From assembly GCA_963727765.1 (NCBI GenBank), contig CAVSGZ010000012.1:214913-278912 (forward strand): 64,000 bases of DNA, given 5' to 3'. Position 1 is the first letter of the stretch, and the number at the start of each line of letters is the position of its first letter. The position numbers and the translations under genes are program-made. Origin of the DNA: FEN-299 sp963727765 (GTDB taxonomy: Bacteria; Acidobacteriota; Vicinamibacteria; Vicinamibacterales; Fen-181). Shown in pieces: positions 10,804 through 21,064 of the stretch. The notes under the pieces were generated by a model. That model was not told the DNA's origin. It searched no databases and saw only the letters and a list, made by a program, of their open reading frames with translations.

Positions 10804-11997
10804 TCACCGGCGCCTTTCCAACATCGTCATCACCCCATCCGCCGGCCGGCCGCTGGCCAGGAGATCGCCCATCACCCGCATGTATGGATCGGCGTGTGCG
10901 AAGAACGCCATGTAGCCCGGGCACAGGTAGTTGCCACCTGGCTCGCCGTCCGGCGTCGTCACGAAGCGGTTCTTCGGGCACTCACCATGACACACGGAGA
11001 GAAATCGGCACTTCCGGCAATAGGCGGGAAGCGTGTCCCGCTTGGCGCTGCCGAATCGGCACTGCTGATCCCCCAGCGCCAGGTCGACAAGCGGTCGCCT
11101 CAAGATGTTGCCCAGGTAATGCCTGGGCTCCACGAAGTGGTCACACGAGTACAGATCCCCATTGTGCTCGAGCGCCATCGCCAGGCCGCAGGTGGGCCCG
11201 AACAGACACAACGTGCCGGCCATCCCGAGCCAGCCAGCCAGGGCCCCATCGAAGTTGACGACGAAGGTCGTCCCGACGTCCCGCCGCACCCATTCGTCGA
11301 AGATCGCGTTCAGGAACCCACCCCACTGTTCGGGGCCGACCGACCTGTCGGTCACCGTATCGCCTTCCTGGTACCCGGTCGCGTTGTCTCGCTCGACGAT
11401 CGGAATGAACTGGAGATAGTGGGCACCCAGCTCATCCCGGAAGAACCGATAGACCTCGAGTGGTCGCCCGCCGTTTTGCGAATTGACCGTGCACAGGATG
11501 TTGACGTCCACCCGGTGCTTCTGAAGCAGCCGGAGAGCCTTGATCACCCTCGCAAAGGTCCCGTGGCCAGCGTGGTCCCTGCGATGGTGGTCATGGACGT
11601 CCTCGGGGCCGTCGAGGCTCAGCCCGATGAGGAAGCGGTTCTTGCGGAAGAACTGGCACCAATCGTCATCGATCAAAAGCCCGTTGGTCTGGAACGTGTT
11701 CTCGATCTGCACGCCGGGCCTGGCGTACTTTCTCTGCAGCTCGATCGAGCGGGCGAAGAAATCGAGCCCCATCAACGTCGGTTCTCCACCCTGCCACGCG
11801 ACGGTCACCTGCGCTGTCGTGTGGGAGTCGAGCAACTGACGGATGTAGGCCTCGTGGACCTCATCCGGCATGCGGAAAGAGCTGCCCGGATAGAGCCCCG
11901 CTTTCTTCAGGAAGTAGCAGTAGGCGCAGTTGAGGTTGCAGGCCGAGCCGGATGGCTTGGCCATGACGTGAAATTGAATCGGAAGGCTCGTGGGCAT
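10804..11997 (-). CDS. Anaerobic sulfatase-maturating radical SAM enzyme
   Basis: A 397-residue radical SAM/SPASM protein. The radical SAM cluster site CNLNCAYC is at residues 20-27, with WQGGEPTL downstream. The C-terminal half holds the two auxiliary cluster regions, including CRKCRFLSVCHGECPKNRF, as in anSME enzymes. It oxidises the active-site Cys or Ser of sulfatases to C-alpha-formylglycine in the cytoplasm. It lies upstream of, and in line with, a Cys-type sulfatase gene, which fits that role very well. The start ATG at 11997 gives the expected MAKPSGSACN N-terminal region. Confidence 0.93.
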   Translation of the reverse strand: MPTSLPIQFHVMAKPSGSACNLNCAYCYFLKKAGLYPGSSFRMPDEVHEAYIRQLLDSHTTAQVTVAWQGGEPTLMGLDFFARSIELQRKYARPGVQIENTFQTNGLLIDDDWCQFFRKNRFLIGLSLDGPEDVHDHHRRDHAGHGTFARVIKALRLLQKHRVDVNILCTVNSQNGGRPLEVYRFFRDELGAHYLQFIPIVERDNATGYQEGDTVTDRSVGPEQWGGFLNAIFDEWVRRDVGTTFVVNFDGALAGWLGMAGTLCLFGPTCGLAMALEHNGDLYSCDHFVEPRHYLGNILRRPLVDLALGDQQCRFGSAKRDTLPAYCRKCRFLSVCHGECPKNRFVTTPDGEPGGNYLCPGYMAFFAHADPYMRVMGDLLASGRPADGVMTMLERRR

Positions 11998-12096
11998 GTA
12001 GGGAATTCGCGTGACTCTACGTCAAGGCACGACCGCCGTCAATCGCGTCGCGCCATCGCGTCGCGCCACCGCAACCGTGTTCACGGCACCGGCCGC

Positions 12097-12172
12097 ACCG
12101 ACTGACAGGCGTCAGACCCGACTGACAGGCGTCAGTTCCGACTTCTCTCCCCGTCCTCCGACTTATCAGGTA
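12097..12172 (-). repeat. ATCGG-type modular repeat array (locus b)
   Basis: Read on the minus strand, 20-nt units begin AGTCGG with modules AGGACGGGGAGA, AACTGACGCCTGTC and GTCTGACGCCTGTC. Two adjacent units contain the small palindrome CTGACAGGCGTCAG (12102-12115 and 12122-12135). The array fills much of the gap upstream of the first PEP-binding gene. Confidence 0.7.
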
Positions 12173-12209
12173 TCCTCAGTAAGCGCCCGTCCACCCGGAG
12201 CCTGCCCCG

Positions 12210-14000
12210 ATGACGACTACTCTCCCCCGCCCCGAGGTGCCCGCGTTCGACCGGCGGTTCTTCGATGGAACCGAGCGGTTCACGCGCATCGGCTCGGGGG
12301 CGTTCGGCGGGAAGGCTCACAGCCTGCTCGGCGTGAAGGGACTGCTCGCGACGGGCCTCGAGCAGGTCCTCGGGCCGGGAGGCGCCGCGCGTCTGCGCCG
12401 GCATTTCGACGTGCACGTGCCGACACTCACGGTGGTCACCACCGACTGCTTCGAGTCGTTCATGGACGCCAACCGGCTCTGGGATCTCGCCCGGTCGGGG
12501 GAGAGCGACTTCAAGATCGCCCAGGCCTTCCAGTCGGCCGACCTCCCGGTCGAGCTGCTCGGCGACCTCTACGCCCTGGTCAGCCAGGTGCACACGCCGC
12601 TGGCCGTGCGCTCGTCGAGCCTGCTCGAGGACGCGCTCAACCAGCCGTTCGCCGGCGTCTATACCACCAAGATGATCCCGAACAACCAGCACGACGTGGA
12701 GAGCCGCTTCCACCGGCTGGTCGAGGCGATCAAGCTCGTCTACGCGTCCACCTTCTTCGAGAACGCGCGCAACTACCGCCGGCTGACCGGCCAGGCGGAC
12801 GACGACCGGATGGCGGTCATCCTGCAGGGCGTCGTCGGCCGCCGGTATCGGGACCGGTTCTACCCCGACATGTCCGGCGTCGCCCGCTCGTACAGCTTCT
12901 ACCGCTCCGGCCGCACGCGGCCCGAGGACGGCGTGGTCAACCTCGCGCTCGGTCTCGGCAAGACGATCGTCGACGGCGGCCTGGCGTGGAGCTACTCGCC
13001 GGCCCAGCCGCACGCCACGCCACCCTACGCGTCAGTCGGGGACTTGCTGCGCCAGACGCAGGTCGAGTTCTGGGCCGTCAACATGGGCCACGTGCCGATA
13101 TACGATCCGGTCGAGGAAACCGAGTATCTCGTGCACCTGCCCATCGCCGACGCGGAAGAAGACGGCACGCTGCGGCTCCTGGCCTCGACTTACGACGGGC
13201 GATCGGATCGGCTGTCGAGCGGCCTGGGGATCCGCGGCCCGCGGGCCCTCACCTTCGCGCCGCTCCTGGTGATCGAGGAGTACGCGCTCAACGATCTGCT
13301 GAAGGCGATTCTCCGCGTCTGCCAGGACGCGCTCGGCGCGCCGGTGGAAATCGAGTTCGCCGTCACCTTCCCGCCCGAGGGGGAGGACGGGCCCGCGCAG
13401 TTCGGCTTCCTCCAGGTCCGGCCGATGGCGGTCTCCGACACGGTCGTCGACCTCGATCTCGACGCGCTCGACCGCGGGCGCCTGGTGACGGCCTCCTGTC
13501 GCGTGCTGGGCAACGGCATCGTGGAAGGCGTGCGGGACGTGGTCTACGTGAAGCCGGATCGGTTCGAGGCCTGCCACACGCGGGCGATTGCCGACGAGAT
13601 CGCGCGCGTCAACCTCGACCTCGTCGAGCGGGGCGTGCCCTACCTGCTCATCGGCTTCGGCCGCTGGGGCAGTTCCGACCCGTGGCTGGGCATCCCGGTC
13701 GCCTGGTCGCAGATCGGCGGCGCCCGGGCGATCGTCGAGGCGACGCTCCCGGCGATGAACGTCGATCTCAGCCAGGGCTCGCACTTCTTCCACAACATCT
13801 CGAGCTTCGGCGTCAGTTACTTCTCGGTGCCCTTCGACGGCGACTTCCCCGTCGACTGGGACGGCCTCGGCCGCGTCGAGGCGGTGACCGAGACCGAGTT
13901 CGTGCGGCACGTGCGGCTGCCGCACCCGCTGCGGATCGCCGTGGACGGCCGCCAGGGGTGCGGCGCGATCCAGTGGCCTGAGGCACGCGAACGGACATGA
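12210..14000 (+). CDS. PEP/pyruvate-binding (PPDK_N-like) domain protein
   Basis: A 596-residue protein built on the nucleotide-binding ATP-grasp-like domain of pyruvate phosphate dikinase and PEP synthase. The motif AVRSSSLLED followed by QPFAGVY (about residues 131-152) corresponds to the VRSS..ED..FAG signature of that domain. A second conserved block, FGRWGSSDPWLG with later SQGSHFFHN, is shared with the next gene. It lacks the swivelling phosphohistidine domain and the C-terminal PEP-binding barrel of real PEP synthases, so it is unlikely to make PEP on its own. Its stop overlaps the start of the next gene (ATGA), so translation is probably coupled. Substrate unknown. Confidence 0.8.
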   Translation: MTTTLPRPEVPAFDRRFFDGTERFTRIGSGAFGGKAHSLLGVKGLLATGLEQVLGPGGAARLRRHFDVHVPTLTVVTTDCFESFMDANRLWDLARSGESDFKIAQAFQSADLPVELLGDLYALVSQVHTPLAVRSSSLLEDALNQPFAGVYTTKMIPNNQHDVESRFHRLVEAIKLVYASTFFENARNYRRLTGQADDDRMAVILQGVVGRRYRDRFYPDMSGVARSYSFYRSGRTRPEDGVVNLALGLGKTIVDGGLAWSYSPAQPHATPPYASVGDLLRQTQVEFWAVNMGHVPIYDPVEETEYLVHLPIADAEEDGTLRLLASTYDGRSDRLSSGLGIRGPRALTFAPLLVIEEYALNDLLKAILRVCQDALGAPVEIEFAVTFPPEGEDGPAQFGFLQVRPMAVSDTVVDLDLDALDRGRLVTASCRVLGNGIVEGVRDVVYVKPDRFEACHTRAIADEIARVNLDLVERGVPYLLIGFGRWGSSDPWLGIPVAWSQIGGARAIVEATLPAMNVDLSQGSHFFHNISSFGVSYFSVPFDGDFPVDWDGLGRVEAVTETEFVRHVRLPHPLRIAVDGRQGCGAIQWPEARERT

Positions 14001-17000
14001 CTCCTACGAATCTGCCGGTCAACAACATCATCGAGCAGCTCCAGGAACGGGCGAAGGAGCTGCACACGCTCTACAAGGTCCACGAGCTCATCAACCAGCC
14101 CGATGCCTCGGTCGACGAGGTGTGCCGCCAGCTGACCGAGGTGCTGCCGGCCGGCTGGCAGTACCCGAGCGTGTGCTGGGCCAAGATCACGCTCGACAAC
14201 ACGGTCTACCAGCCGCCGCGCGTCGTCGAGACGCCCTGGGTGCAGCGCGCCGACGTGATGTTGCAGGGAGAGCGGGTCGGGGCGATCGAGATCTTCTACA
14301 CCCGCCAGATGCCGCGGGCCGACGACGGGCCGTTCCTCAAGGAGGAGCGGAAGCTGATCGACACGATCGCCGAGCGGCTGGCCCACTTCCTGATGCAGCG
14401 CCGCCTGCAGGCCACGCTCAGCAACTGGCAGTCGGCGATGGACCACCTCGCCTCGCCCGAAAAGCGCGAGTGGTGGGTCATCATCGAGTTCCTCCGCAAG
14501 ACCGACCAGCAGCTGCTGCTGCGGATCTCGCGCCGGATGCTGAACTACCTGTGCTGGAACGGCATTGACGAGGCGCAGCAGCTGCTCCAGCGGTTCGCGG
14601 CCGACTTCACCCCGGAGGCCGACAGCTTCGAGGACAACATCCCGCTGCGGCGCAAGAGCATCAACGACCTGCTGGCGCTGACCGAGGACGCGTTCCGCAT
14701 CGCGGCCGCGCACCTGAGCGAGGGCGAGATCATCCTGTGCATCCAGAAGTGGATCAGGGACGACAAGACGGGCTTCCTGGTCGAGGCGGTCGAGAACCAG
14801 TGCACGTCGCTGTCCGACATCGGGCAGGCGCTCGAGCGGTATCACCAAATCGGTGTCCGGGACGAGGAGCTGTCCCGCTCGGTGCAGATCGGGCTGCGCG
14901 TGTCGCTCGCGCGGCGCTTCTTCACCGAGGACCTCGAGTACATCAACACCGCGAAGAACTACATCGAGATCGGCGACTTCCACGACCTGGTCAACCACAT
15001 CATCAGCCCGCCGGCGAGCCACGGGAAGCTGGGCGGCAAGAGCGCGGGGATGCTGCTCGCGGCGCAGATCATCCGCAAGTGCGGCGAGTACTCCGACCTG
15101 CTGTCCGACATCAAGGTGCCCAAGACCTGGTACATCGCCTCCGACGGCCTGCAGAGCTTCGTGGAGCAGAACCAGCTCGAGGACGTCTACAACCGGAAGT
15201 ACCTCGAGATCGAGCAGATCCGGCGCGAGTACCCGCACATCGTGCAGGTGTTCAAGAACTCCCGCTTCGCCCCCGAGATCCTGAAGGGGCTCTCGCTCGC
15301 GCTCGACGATCTCGAGGGCAAGCCGCTCATCGTCCGCAGCTCGAGCCTGCTCGAGGACCGGATGGGCGCGGCCTTCTCAGGCAAGTACAAGAGCCTGTTC
15401 ATCGCGAACGTCGGCACGAAGGCCGAGCGGATGAGCGCCCTGACGGACGCGATTTCCGAGGTCTACGCGTCGCTGTTCGGCGCCGATCCGATTCGAGTAC
15501 CGCGCCGAGCGCAACCTCATCGACCTCCACGAGGAGATGGGGATCATGATCCAGGAGGTGGTCGGCAGCCGCGTCGGCCCGTACTTCATGCCGTCGTATG
15601 CCGGCGTGGCCTTCAGCAACAACGAGTTCCGCTGGTCGCCGCGGATCAAGCGCGACGACGGCCTGGTCCGCCTCGTGCCCGGCCTCGGCACGCGGGCCGT
15701 CGACCGGGTGGGCGACGACTACCCGATCCTGGTGGCGCCCGGGCAGCCGGGCCTGCGCGTGAACGTGACGCCCGACGAGATCCTGCGGTACGCGCCGCGG
15801 AAGATCGATGTCATCAACCTCGAGACCGAGCGCTTCGAGACCGTGGATGTAGCCGACCTGTTCCGCGAATACGGACGCGAGTTCCCGGCGCTCGACCAGA
15901 TCGCGTCGGTCTACGACAGCGAGGGGATCCACCGGCCCGTCGGGTTCGGCTGGGATCCTGCCGAGTCGCACACCGTCGTCACCTTCGACGGACTGGTGAG
16001 CAGCTCGCCGTTCATGGCGAGGATGCGCGCGATGCTCAGGCTCCTGCGCGAGCGGATCGGATCGCCGGTCGATGTCGAGTTCGCCTCCGACGGCAAGGAC
16101 CTCTACCTGCTGCAGTGCCGCCCGCAGAGTTTCTCGAGCGACGCGGTGGCGTCGTCGATCCCGCGCGAGCTGCCGGCCGACCGCGTGGTGTTCGCCGCGA
16201 ACCGGTACGTGTCCAACGGCCGCGTCCCCGACGTCACGCACATCGTCTACGTCGACCCGGATCAGTACGATCGGCTCGAGAATCTCACCGAGCTGAAGGA
16301 CGTCGGGCGCGCCATCGGACGGCTGAACAAGCTGCTGCCCAAGCGCCAGTTCATCCTGATGGGCCCGGGGCGCTGGGGCAGCCGGGGCGACATCAAGCTC
16401 GGCGTCAGCGTCACCTACTCGGACATCAACAACACCGCGGTGCTGATGGAGATCGCCGCGAAGAAGGGGAACTACACGCCCGACCTCTCGTTCGGGACCC
16501 ACTTCTTCCAGGACCTGGTCGAAGCCGGGATCCGCTACCTGCCGCTCTTCCCCGGCGACCCCGGGCAGGTCTGCAACGAGCTGTTCCTGAGGCGCGCGCC
16601 GAACATCCTGGCGGAACTGCTGCCCGAGTACACCCATCTCTCAGACGTCGTGCACGTCATCGACGTGCCCAGGGTGATGGACGGCCAGGTCCTGCAGGTC
16701 CTGATGAACGCCGACCTCGACGAGGCCGTCGGCTACTTCGGGCCCGCCACGCAGGCCCGTGACACGGCCCCGGAGCACCACGCCGAGATCCACGCGCTCA
16801 CCGAGGACCACTGGCGCTGGCGGCTGCGGATGGTCGAGCACATCGCGTCCCAGGTCGACCCGGCGCGGTTCGCCGTCAAGGCGATGTACGTCTTCGGCAG
16901 CACGAAGAACGCCACAGCCGGCCCGGGCAGCGATATCGACCTCATCGTGCACGTGAACGGCGACGAGGAGGCCCGGCGACAGCTGGAAGTGTGGCTCGAG

Positions 17001-17177
17001 GGATGGAGTCTCTGCCTGAGCGAGATGAACTACCTGCGGACCGGGTACAAGACCGAGGGGTTGCTCGACGTGAAGATCGTCACCGATGCCGACTTCGCGA
17101 ACCACTCGAGCTTCGCGTCGAAGATCGGCGCCATCACCGATCCGGCCAGGGCGCTGACGCTCGGGAAGGCGGGGTAA
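13997..17177 (+). CDS. GAF-like / PEP-binding / nucleotidyltransferase fusion, frameshifted
   Basis: The restored product is about 1,059 residues. Residues 1-150 form a GAF-like sensory domain (LPAGWQYPSVCWAKI, ETPWVQRADVMLQGERVG, GPFLKEERKLIDTIAERL). A helical linker follows, then a PPDK_N-like domain with IVRSSSLLED and FSGKY near residue 440-460, and the block MGPGRWGSRGDIKLGV with FGTHFFQD. The last ~130 residues are a nucleotidyltransferase domain with VFGSTKN and GSDIDLIVHV. The frame breaks at 15491-15494: GATTCGAG should probably be GATCGAG, giving DPIEYRAERNLIDLHEEMG. Downstream coding is intact to 17177. It overlaps the paralogue upstream and is followed by a metallophosphoesterase gene. 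A signalling or metabolic phosphotransfer role is inference. Confidence 0.75.
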
Positions 17178-17178
17178 G

Positions 17179-17220
17179 AAGGGCTCAAGGCTCCGGGCTC
17201 AGGGCATAGGGCTCACGACC
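17179..17220. repeat. Short-period GGGCTCA repeat
   Basis: Five degenerate copies of a GGGCTCA-type heptamer to nonamer lie between the fusion gene and the metallophosphoesterase gene. Confidence 0.55.
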
Positions 17221-17246
17221 GATTGGATGGGATCCCGGCGGTTCGA

Positions 17247-18110
17247 ATGCCTACGTGTTTCTTCGTTTCCGATCTTCACGGCCACATCGATCGCTACGAG
17301 AAGTTGTTCGGGGCGGTTGCCGCCGAACGTCCCGCCGCGGTGTTCCTGGGCGGCGATCTGCTGCCCTCGGGATTCGGGCTGGCGGCCTCGCTCGACCCCG
17401 CGCACGTCGATTTCATCAACGGTTATCTGGCGCCATCGCTCGAGCGGGTTCGGCAGGAGCTGGGCGAGGCGTATCCGGCGATCTTCGCCATCCTCGGGAA
17501 CGACGACCCGCGCATCGAAGAGGCGGCGGTGCTCGACGTCGCCACGCGCCGGCTCTGGCACTACGCACACGATCGGCGGGTCGGCTGGCTGGGCTTCGTG
17601 GTCACCGGGTACTCGTGCGTGCCGCCAACACCGTTCCGGCTCAAGGACTGGGAACGCTATGACGTGTCCCGGTACGTGGATCCCGGATGCCTGTCGCCCG
17701 AGGAGGGCTGGCGCACGGTCCCGGCTTCACCGTCGGAGATTCGGCATGGCACGATCCAGGAGGATCTTCGCGTGCTGACCGCGGAGGCGCCGCTCGACCG
17801 GGCGATCATGCTGTTTCACGCGCCGCCCTATCGGACGCCGCTGGACCGTGCGGCGCTCGACGGCCGTACGGTCGACTACGTCCCGCTCGACGTCCACGTC
17901 GGCAGCATCGCCATCCGGCGCTTCATCGAGCGGCGCCAACCGCTCATCACGCTCCACGGCCACGTGCACGAGTCGGCCCGGCTGACCGGGGAGTGGCGCA
18001 CGCGAATCGGTGACACCTGGGCCTGTTCGGCCGCCCACGACGGCCCCGAGCTGGCGCTGATCAGGTTCGATCCGGAAGCCCCCGCCGGAGCGACGAGGGA
18101 GCTGCTCTGA
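17247..18110 (+). CDS. Calcineurin-like metallophosphoesterase
   Basis: A 287-residue cytoplasmic protein with the metallophosphoesterase motif series: SDLHGH near the N-terminus, FLGGDLLP, ILGNDDPR, MLFHAPPY and HGHVHES. These supply the two-metal site used to cleave phosphomonoesters, phosphodiesters or nucleotides. I chose ATG 17247 because it puts the first motif 10 residues from the start, as is usual; an upstream TTG is possible. It follows the PEP-binding/nucleotidyltransferase pair on the same strand with a gap of 69 bases, so it may act in the same pathway. Substrate unknown. Confidence 0.85.
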   Translation: MPTCFFVSDLHGHIDRYEKLFGAVAAERPAAVFLGGDLLPSGFGLAASLDPAHVDFINGYLAPSLERVRQELGEAYPAIFAILGNDDPRIEEAAVLDVATRRLWHYAHDRRVGWLGFVVTGYSCVPPTPFRLKDWERYDVSRYVDPGCLSPEEGWRTVPASPSEIRHGTIQEDLRVLTAEAPLDRAIMLFHAPPYRTPLDRAALDGRTVDYVPLDVHVGSIAIRRFIERRQPLITLHGHVHESARLTGEWRTRIGDTWACSAAHDGPELALIRFDPEAPAGATRELL

Positions 18111-18128
18111 GCGGCTCGACCTTGAGCC

Positions 18129-19640
18129 TCAAAGATCCCTGAGCCTGAGCACGCTGCGGCCGAGATCGAAGTCAACCCGGTACCGCCCGAGCAGGCGGTA
18201 GCCAAGGACGCCGCCGACCTCGTAGCCGAGCAGCACGCTCGGCGCCCGCAGGTCCAGCACCACGACCGGCTGGTTCGGCAGCCGCAGCGGACCGAACGAG
18301 AGGTCCAGCCCCGGCAGCAGGTAGGCGTCCGGTTCGTAGCCCGAGGCGCCGTACACCTGCAGCTTGATCCGGTGCCGATCGGCCGGCGTGAACAGGCCGC
18401 GGGCCGCGCTGGCGCTCACGAGGATCCCCTCACCCCCGGTGTCGACGATGAAGCTCATCGGAGTGTCGCCGACCGTGCCCTCGACCGTGGCCAGCCGGTT
18501 GAGACGCAGCGGGAGCTCGCGCGCAGGCCCCTGGTCCAGCCCGAGCTCGCCGAGGTAGACGCGGCGGGTGCGGTAATCGACCGTCATCGACAGCCCGAGC
18601 GCCAGCGGCGAGAATCCGTCGGTCGTGTCGACGGGAAGCCCGGGCATCGCCGGCGTCTTGATGAGGCACGGCAGGTTGTAGATCGTGAGCGACCCGAGGT
18701 CGAGCGAGCGGATCTTCGCCAGCCGCTGGCCGCGGAGGCCGGCCTCGCCGACTCCGGCCGTCAGCGTCTCGGCGAGCGCCGGGACGCCGAATCGCGCCGC
18801 CGTCCGCTCGCTGATCGCCGTGTACTCGGCGCCGGTGTCGAGCGTGAGGTCCACCGAGCGGCCGCCGTTGATCTTCCCCTTGAGCACCACCTTGCCGTCC
18901 ACCAGCCGGAAGTCGAACACGTGACGCCTCACCTTGCGCGTCGACTCCATCTCGTACGGCACGGTCCCGTCGAACGAACGCAGGAACGCGATGTGGCTGC
19001 GGGCCCACTGCGTCTGCTCGGGCCGGTCGGCCCCGCGGAGCGCGCTCAGGTACGACAGGTAAGCCGCGGCCGCCTCGTCGTAGCGGTGCATCCGTTCGTA
19101 GATCGACCCGAGCGCGTGGCGGATGTCGGGATCGCCAGGCGCGCCGCGCAGCGCGGCCTGCGCCTGGTCGAGGGCCGATTCCATCTGGTTCCGCGAGGCG
19201 AGGGACTTGGCCAGTCCCAGCCGCGCCCGTGGGCTGGCCGGATCGAGCCTGAGCGCGTTGCGGTAAGCCGTCTCCCCTTCGTCGAAGCGGCCCGACGCCC
19301 AGAGCACGTCACCCGCCAGCGCCAGCGTGGCCGGGTCGGTCGCACCGGCGCTGCCGAGACCCGGGAGTTGCGTGATCGCCACGCCGAATTCGGCGATGCG
19401 CAGCGCCGATCGCACCACGCCGGCCCGCGCGCGGTCCCGGACCGCGGCGTCCTCGCACTCGGTCGCCGCCATGTAGACCTGCATCGCCGCGCGGTAGTCG
19501 GCGCGGTCGTAGAGCAGGTCCGCCACCCCGATCTGCGCCGAGGCCGTGGCGACGCTCACCTTCCGGCCCGTGGCGGCGAGCGACCAGGACAGCAGACACA
19601 TGCAGGCCGCTGCGACCGCCAGGCGCGCACGGACGGTCAT
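18129..19640 (-). CDS. TPR-containing retropepsin-like aspartyl protease
   Basis: A 503-residue exported protein. The first ~30 residues are a signal peptide. Residues about 40-230 are TPR-like helical repeats (for example GETAYRNALRLDPASPRARLG). The C-terminal half has two aspartyl protease half-domains, each with the catalytic triplet: LTLDTGAEYTAIS and SFIVDTGGEGILVS. This double arrangement is that of two retropepsin-like domains in one chain. It probably acts in the periplasm on unknown proteins. It lies downstream of nuoI with a gap of 54 bases on the same strand, though a functional link is doubtful. Confidence 0.8.
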   Translation of the reverse strand: MTVRARLAVAAACMCLLSWSLAATGRKVSVATASAQIGVADLLYDRADYRAAMQVYMAATECEDAAVRDRARAGVVRSALRIAEFGVAITQLPGLGSAGATDPATLALAGDVLWASGRFDEGETAYRNALRLDPASPRARLGLAKSLASRNQMESALDQAQAALRGAPGDPDIRHALGSIYERMHRYDEAAAAYLSYLSALRGADRPEQTQWARSHIAFLRSFDGTVPYEMESTRKVRRHVFDFRLVDGKVVLKGKINGGRSVDLTLDTGAEYTAISERTAARFGVPALAETLTAGVGEAGLRGQRLAKIRSLDLGSLTIYNLPCLIKTPAMPGLPVDTTDGFSPLALGLSMTVDYRTRRVYLGELGLDQGPARELPLRLNRLATVEGTVGDTPMSFIVDTGGEGILVSASAARGLFTPADRHRIKLQVYGASGYEPDAYLLPGLDLSFGPLRLPNQPVVVLDLRAPSVLLGYEVGGVLGYRLLGRYRVDFDLGRSVLRLRDL

Positions 19641-19694
19641 GGTCGCCCTCCCTCCATGTCGGCGGCGCCCACGAGCGGCGCCCCACGGTCTTCG

Positions 19695-20156
19695 TCAGCG
19701 CGTGTAGCGTTCGATCGGGACACCGTCGTACATCTCGTCGATGCGCAGGATCTGCTCCTCCCGACCGTAGTGCCCGAGTTCGTAGTCCTCGCTCATGATC
19801 AGCGCCTTGACCGGCTTGGTCGGACAGGCCTCCGAGCACAGCCCGCAGAAACAGCAGCGCGACAGGTTGAAATCGAAGTAGTCGAGCGCCTTCAGCTTCT
19901 GGCCCGGTTCGCGGTGGCCGCCGAGCGAGATCAGATCGTCCGGACAGGCCTTCGCACACTGGTCGCACACGATGCACACCTGGGCCCCGGTCCCCGGCTC
20001 CACCTGCAGGCGCAGGATCCCCCGAAAGCGCGGCGACGTCGGCCGGCGCTCGCGCGGGTACTGGAAGGTGAAGGCCGGCTCGGGCGTGTAGCTCAGCGTC
20101 ACCCAGAGGCCCTTCAACAGATCGACGAGGAAGATCTTGCGAAGCAGTGAAGTCAT
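19695..20156 (-). CDS. nuoI: NADH-quinone oxidoreductase subunit I (8Fe ferredoxin type)
   Basis: A 153-residue protein with two 4Fe-4S sites, CIVCDQCAKACPDDL and CCFCGLCSEACPTKPVKAL, as in complex I subunit NuoI. It would pass electrons from the peripheral arm towards cluster N2 in NuoB. It starts 4 bases after nuoB on the same strand. The other complex I genes are not nearby, so this is a detached nuoB-nuoI pair. Confidence 0.85.
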   Translation of the reverse strand: MTSLLRKIFLVDLLKGLWVTLSYTPEPAFTFQYPRERRPTSPRFRGILRLQVEPGTGAQVCIVCDQCAKACPDDLISLGGHREPGQKLKALDYFDFNLSRCCFCGLCSEACPTKPVKALIMSEDYELGHYGREEQILRIDEMYDGVPIERYTR

Positions 20157-20160
20157 CGCG

Positions 20161-20691
<531 letters not shown>

Positions 20692-20705
20692 TGCGCTGCC
20701 CCCTA

Positions 20706-20787
20706 TCCGCCTCACGCCTTACGCCGTACGCCCTACGCACGGTCCCCGTCGCCCCTGATCCCTGATCCCCGACCCCTGATCCCCGAT
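20706..20787. repeat. Short-period repeats (GCCTTAC and GATCCCTGAT types)
   Basis: Four GCCTTACGCC-like units are followed by five GATCCCTGATCCCCGA-type units between nuoB and the ferredoxin gene. The same GGGATC family recurs at 25478-25570. Confidence 0.6.
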
Positions 20788-20789
20788 CC

Positions 20790-21050
<261 letters not shown>

Positions 21051-21064
21051 CGTCTCTCCCCTTC

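Noticed and set aside
17230..17260. GGTTCGAAT, like a tRNA T-loop
   Set aside because: No acceptor or anticodon stems can be formed; it is the start region of the metallophosphoesterase gene.
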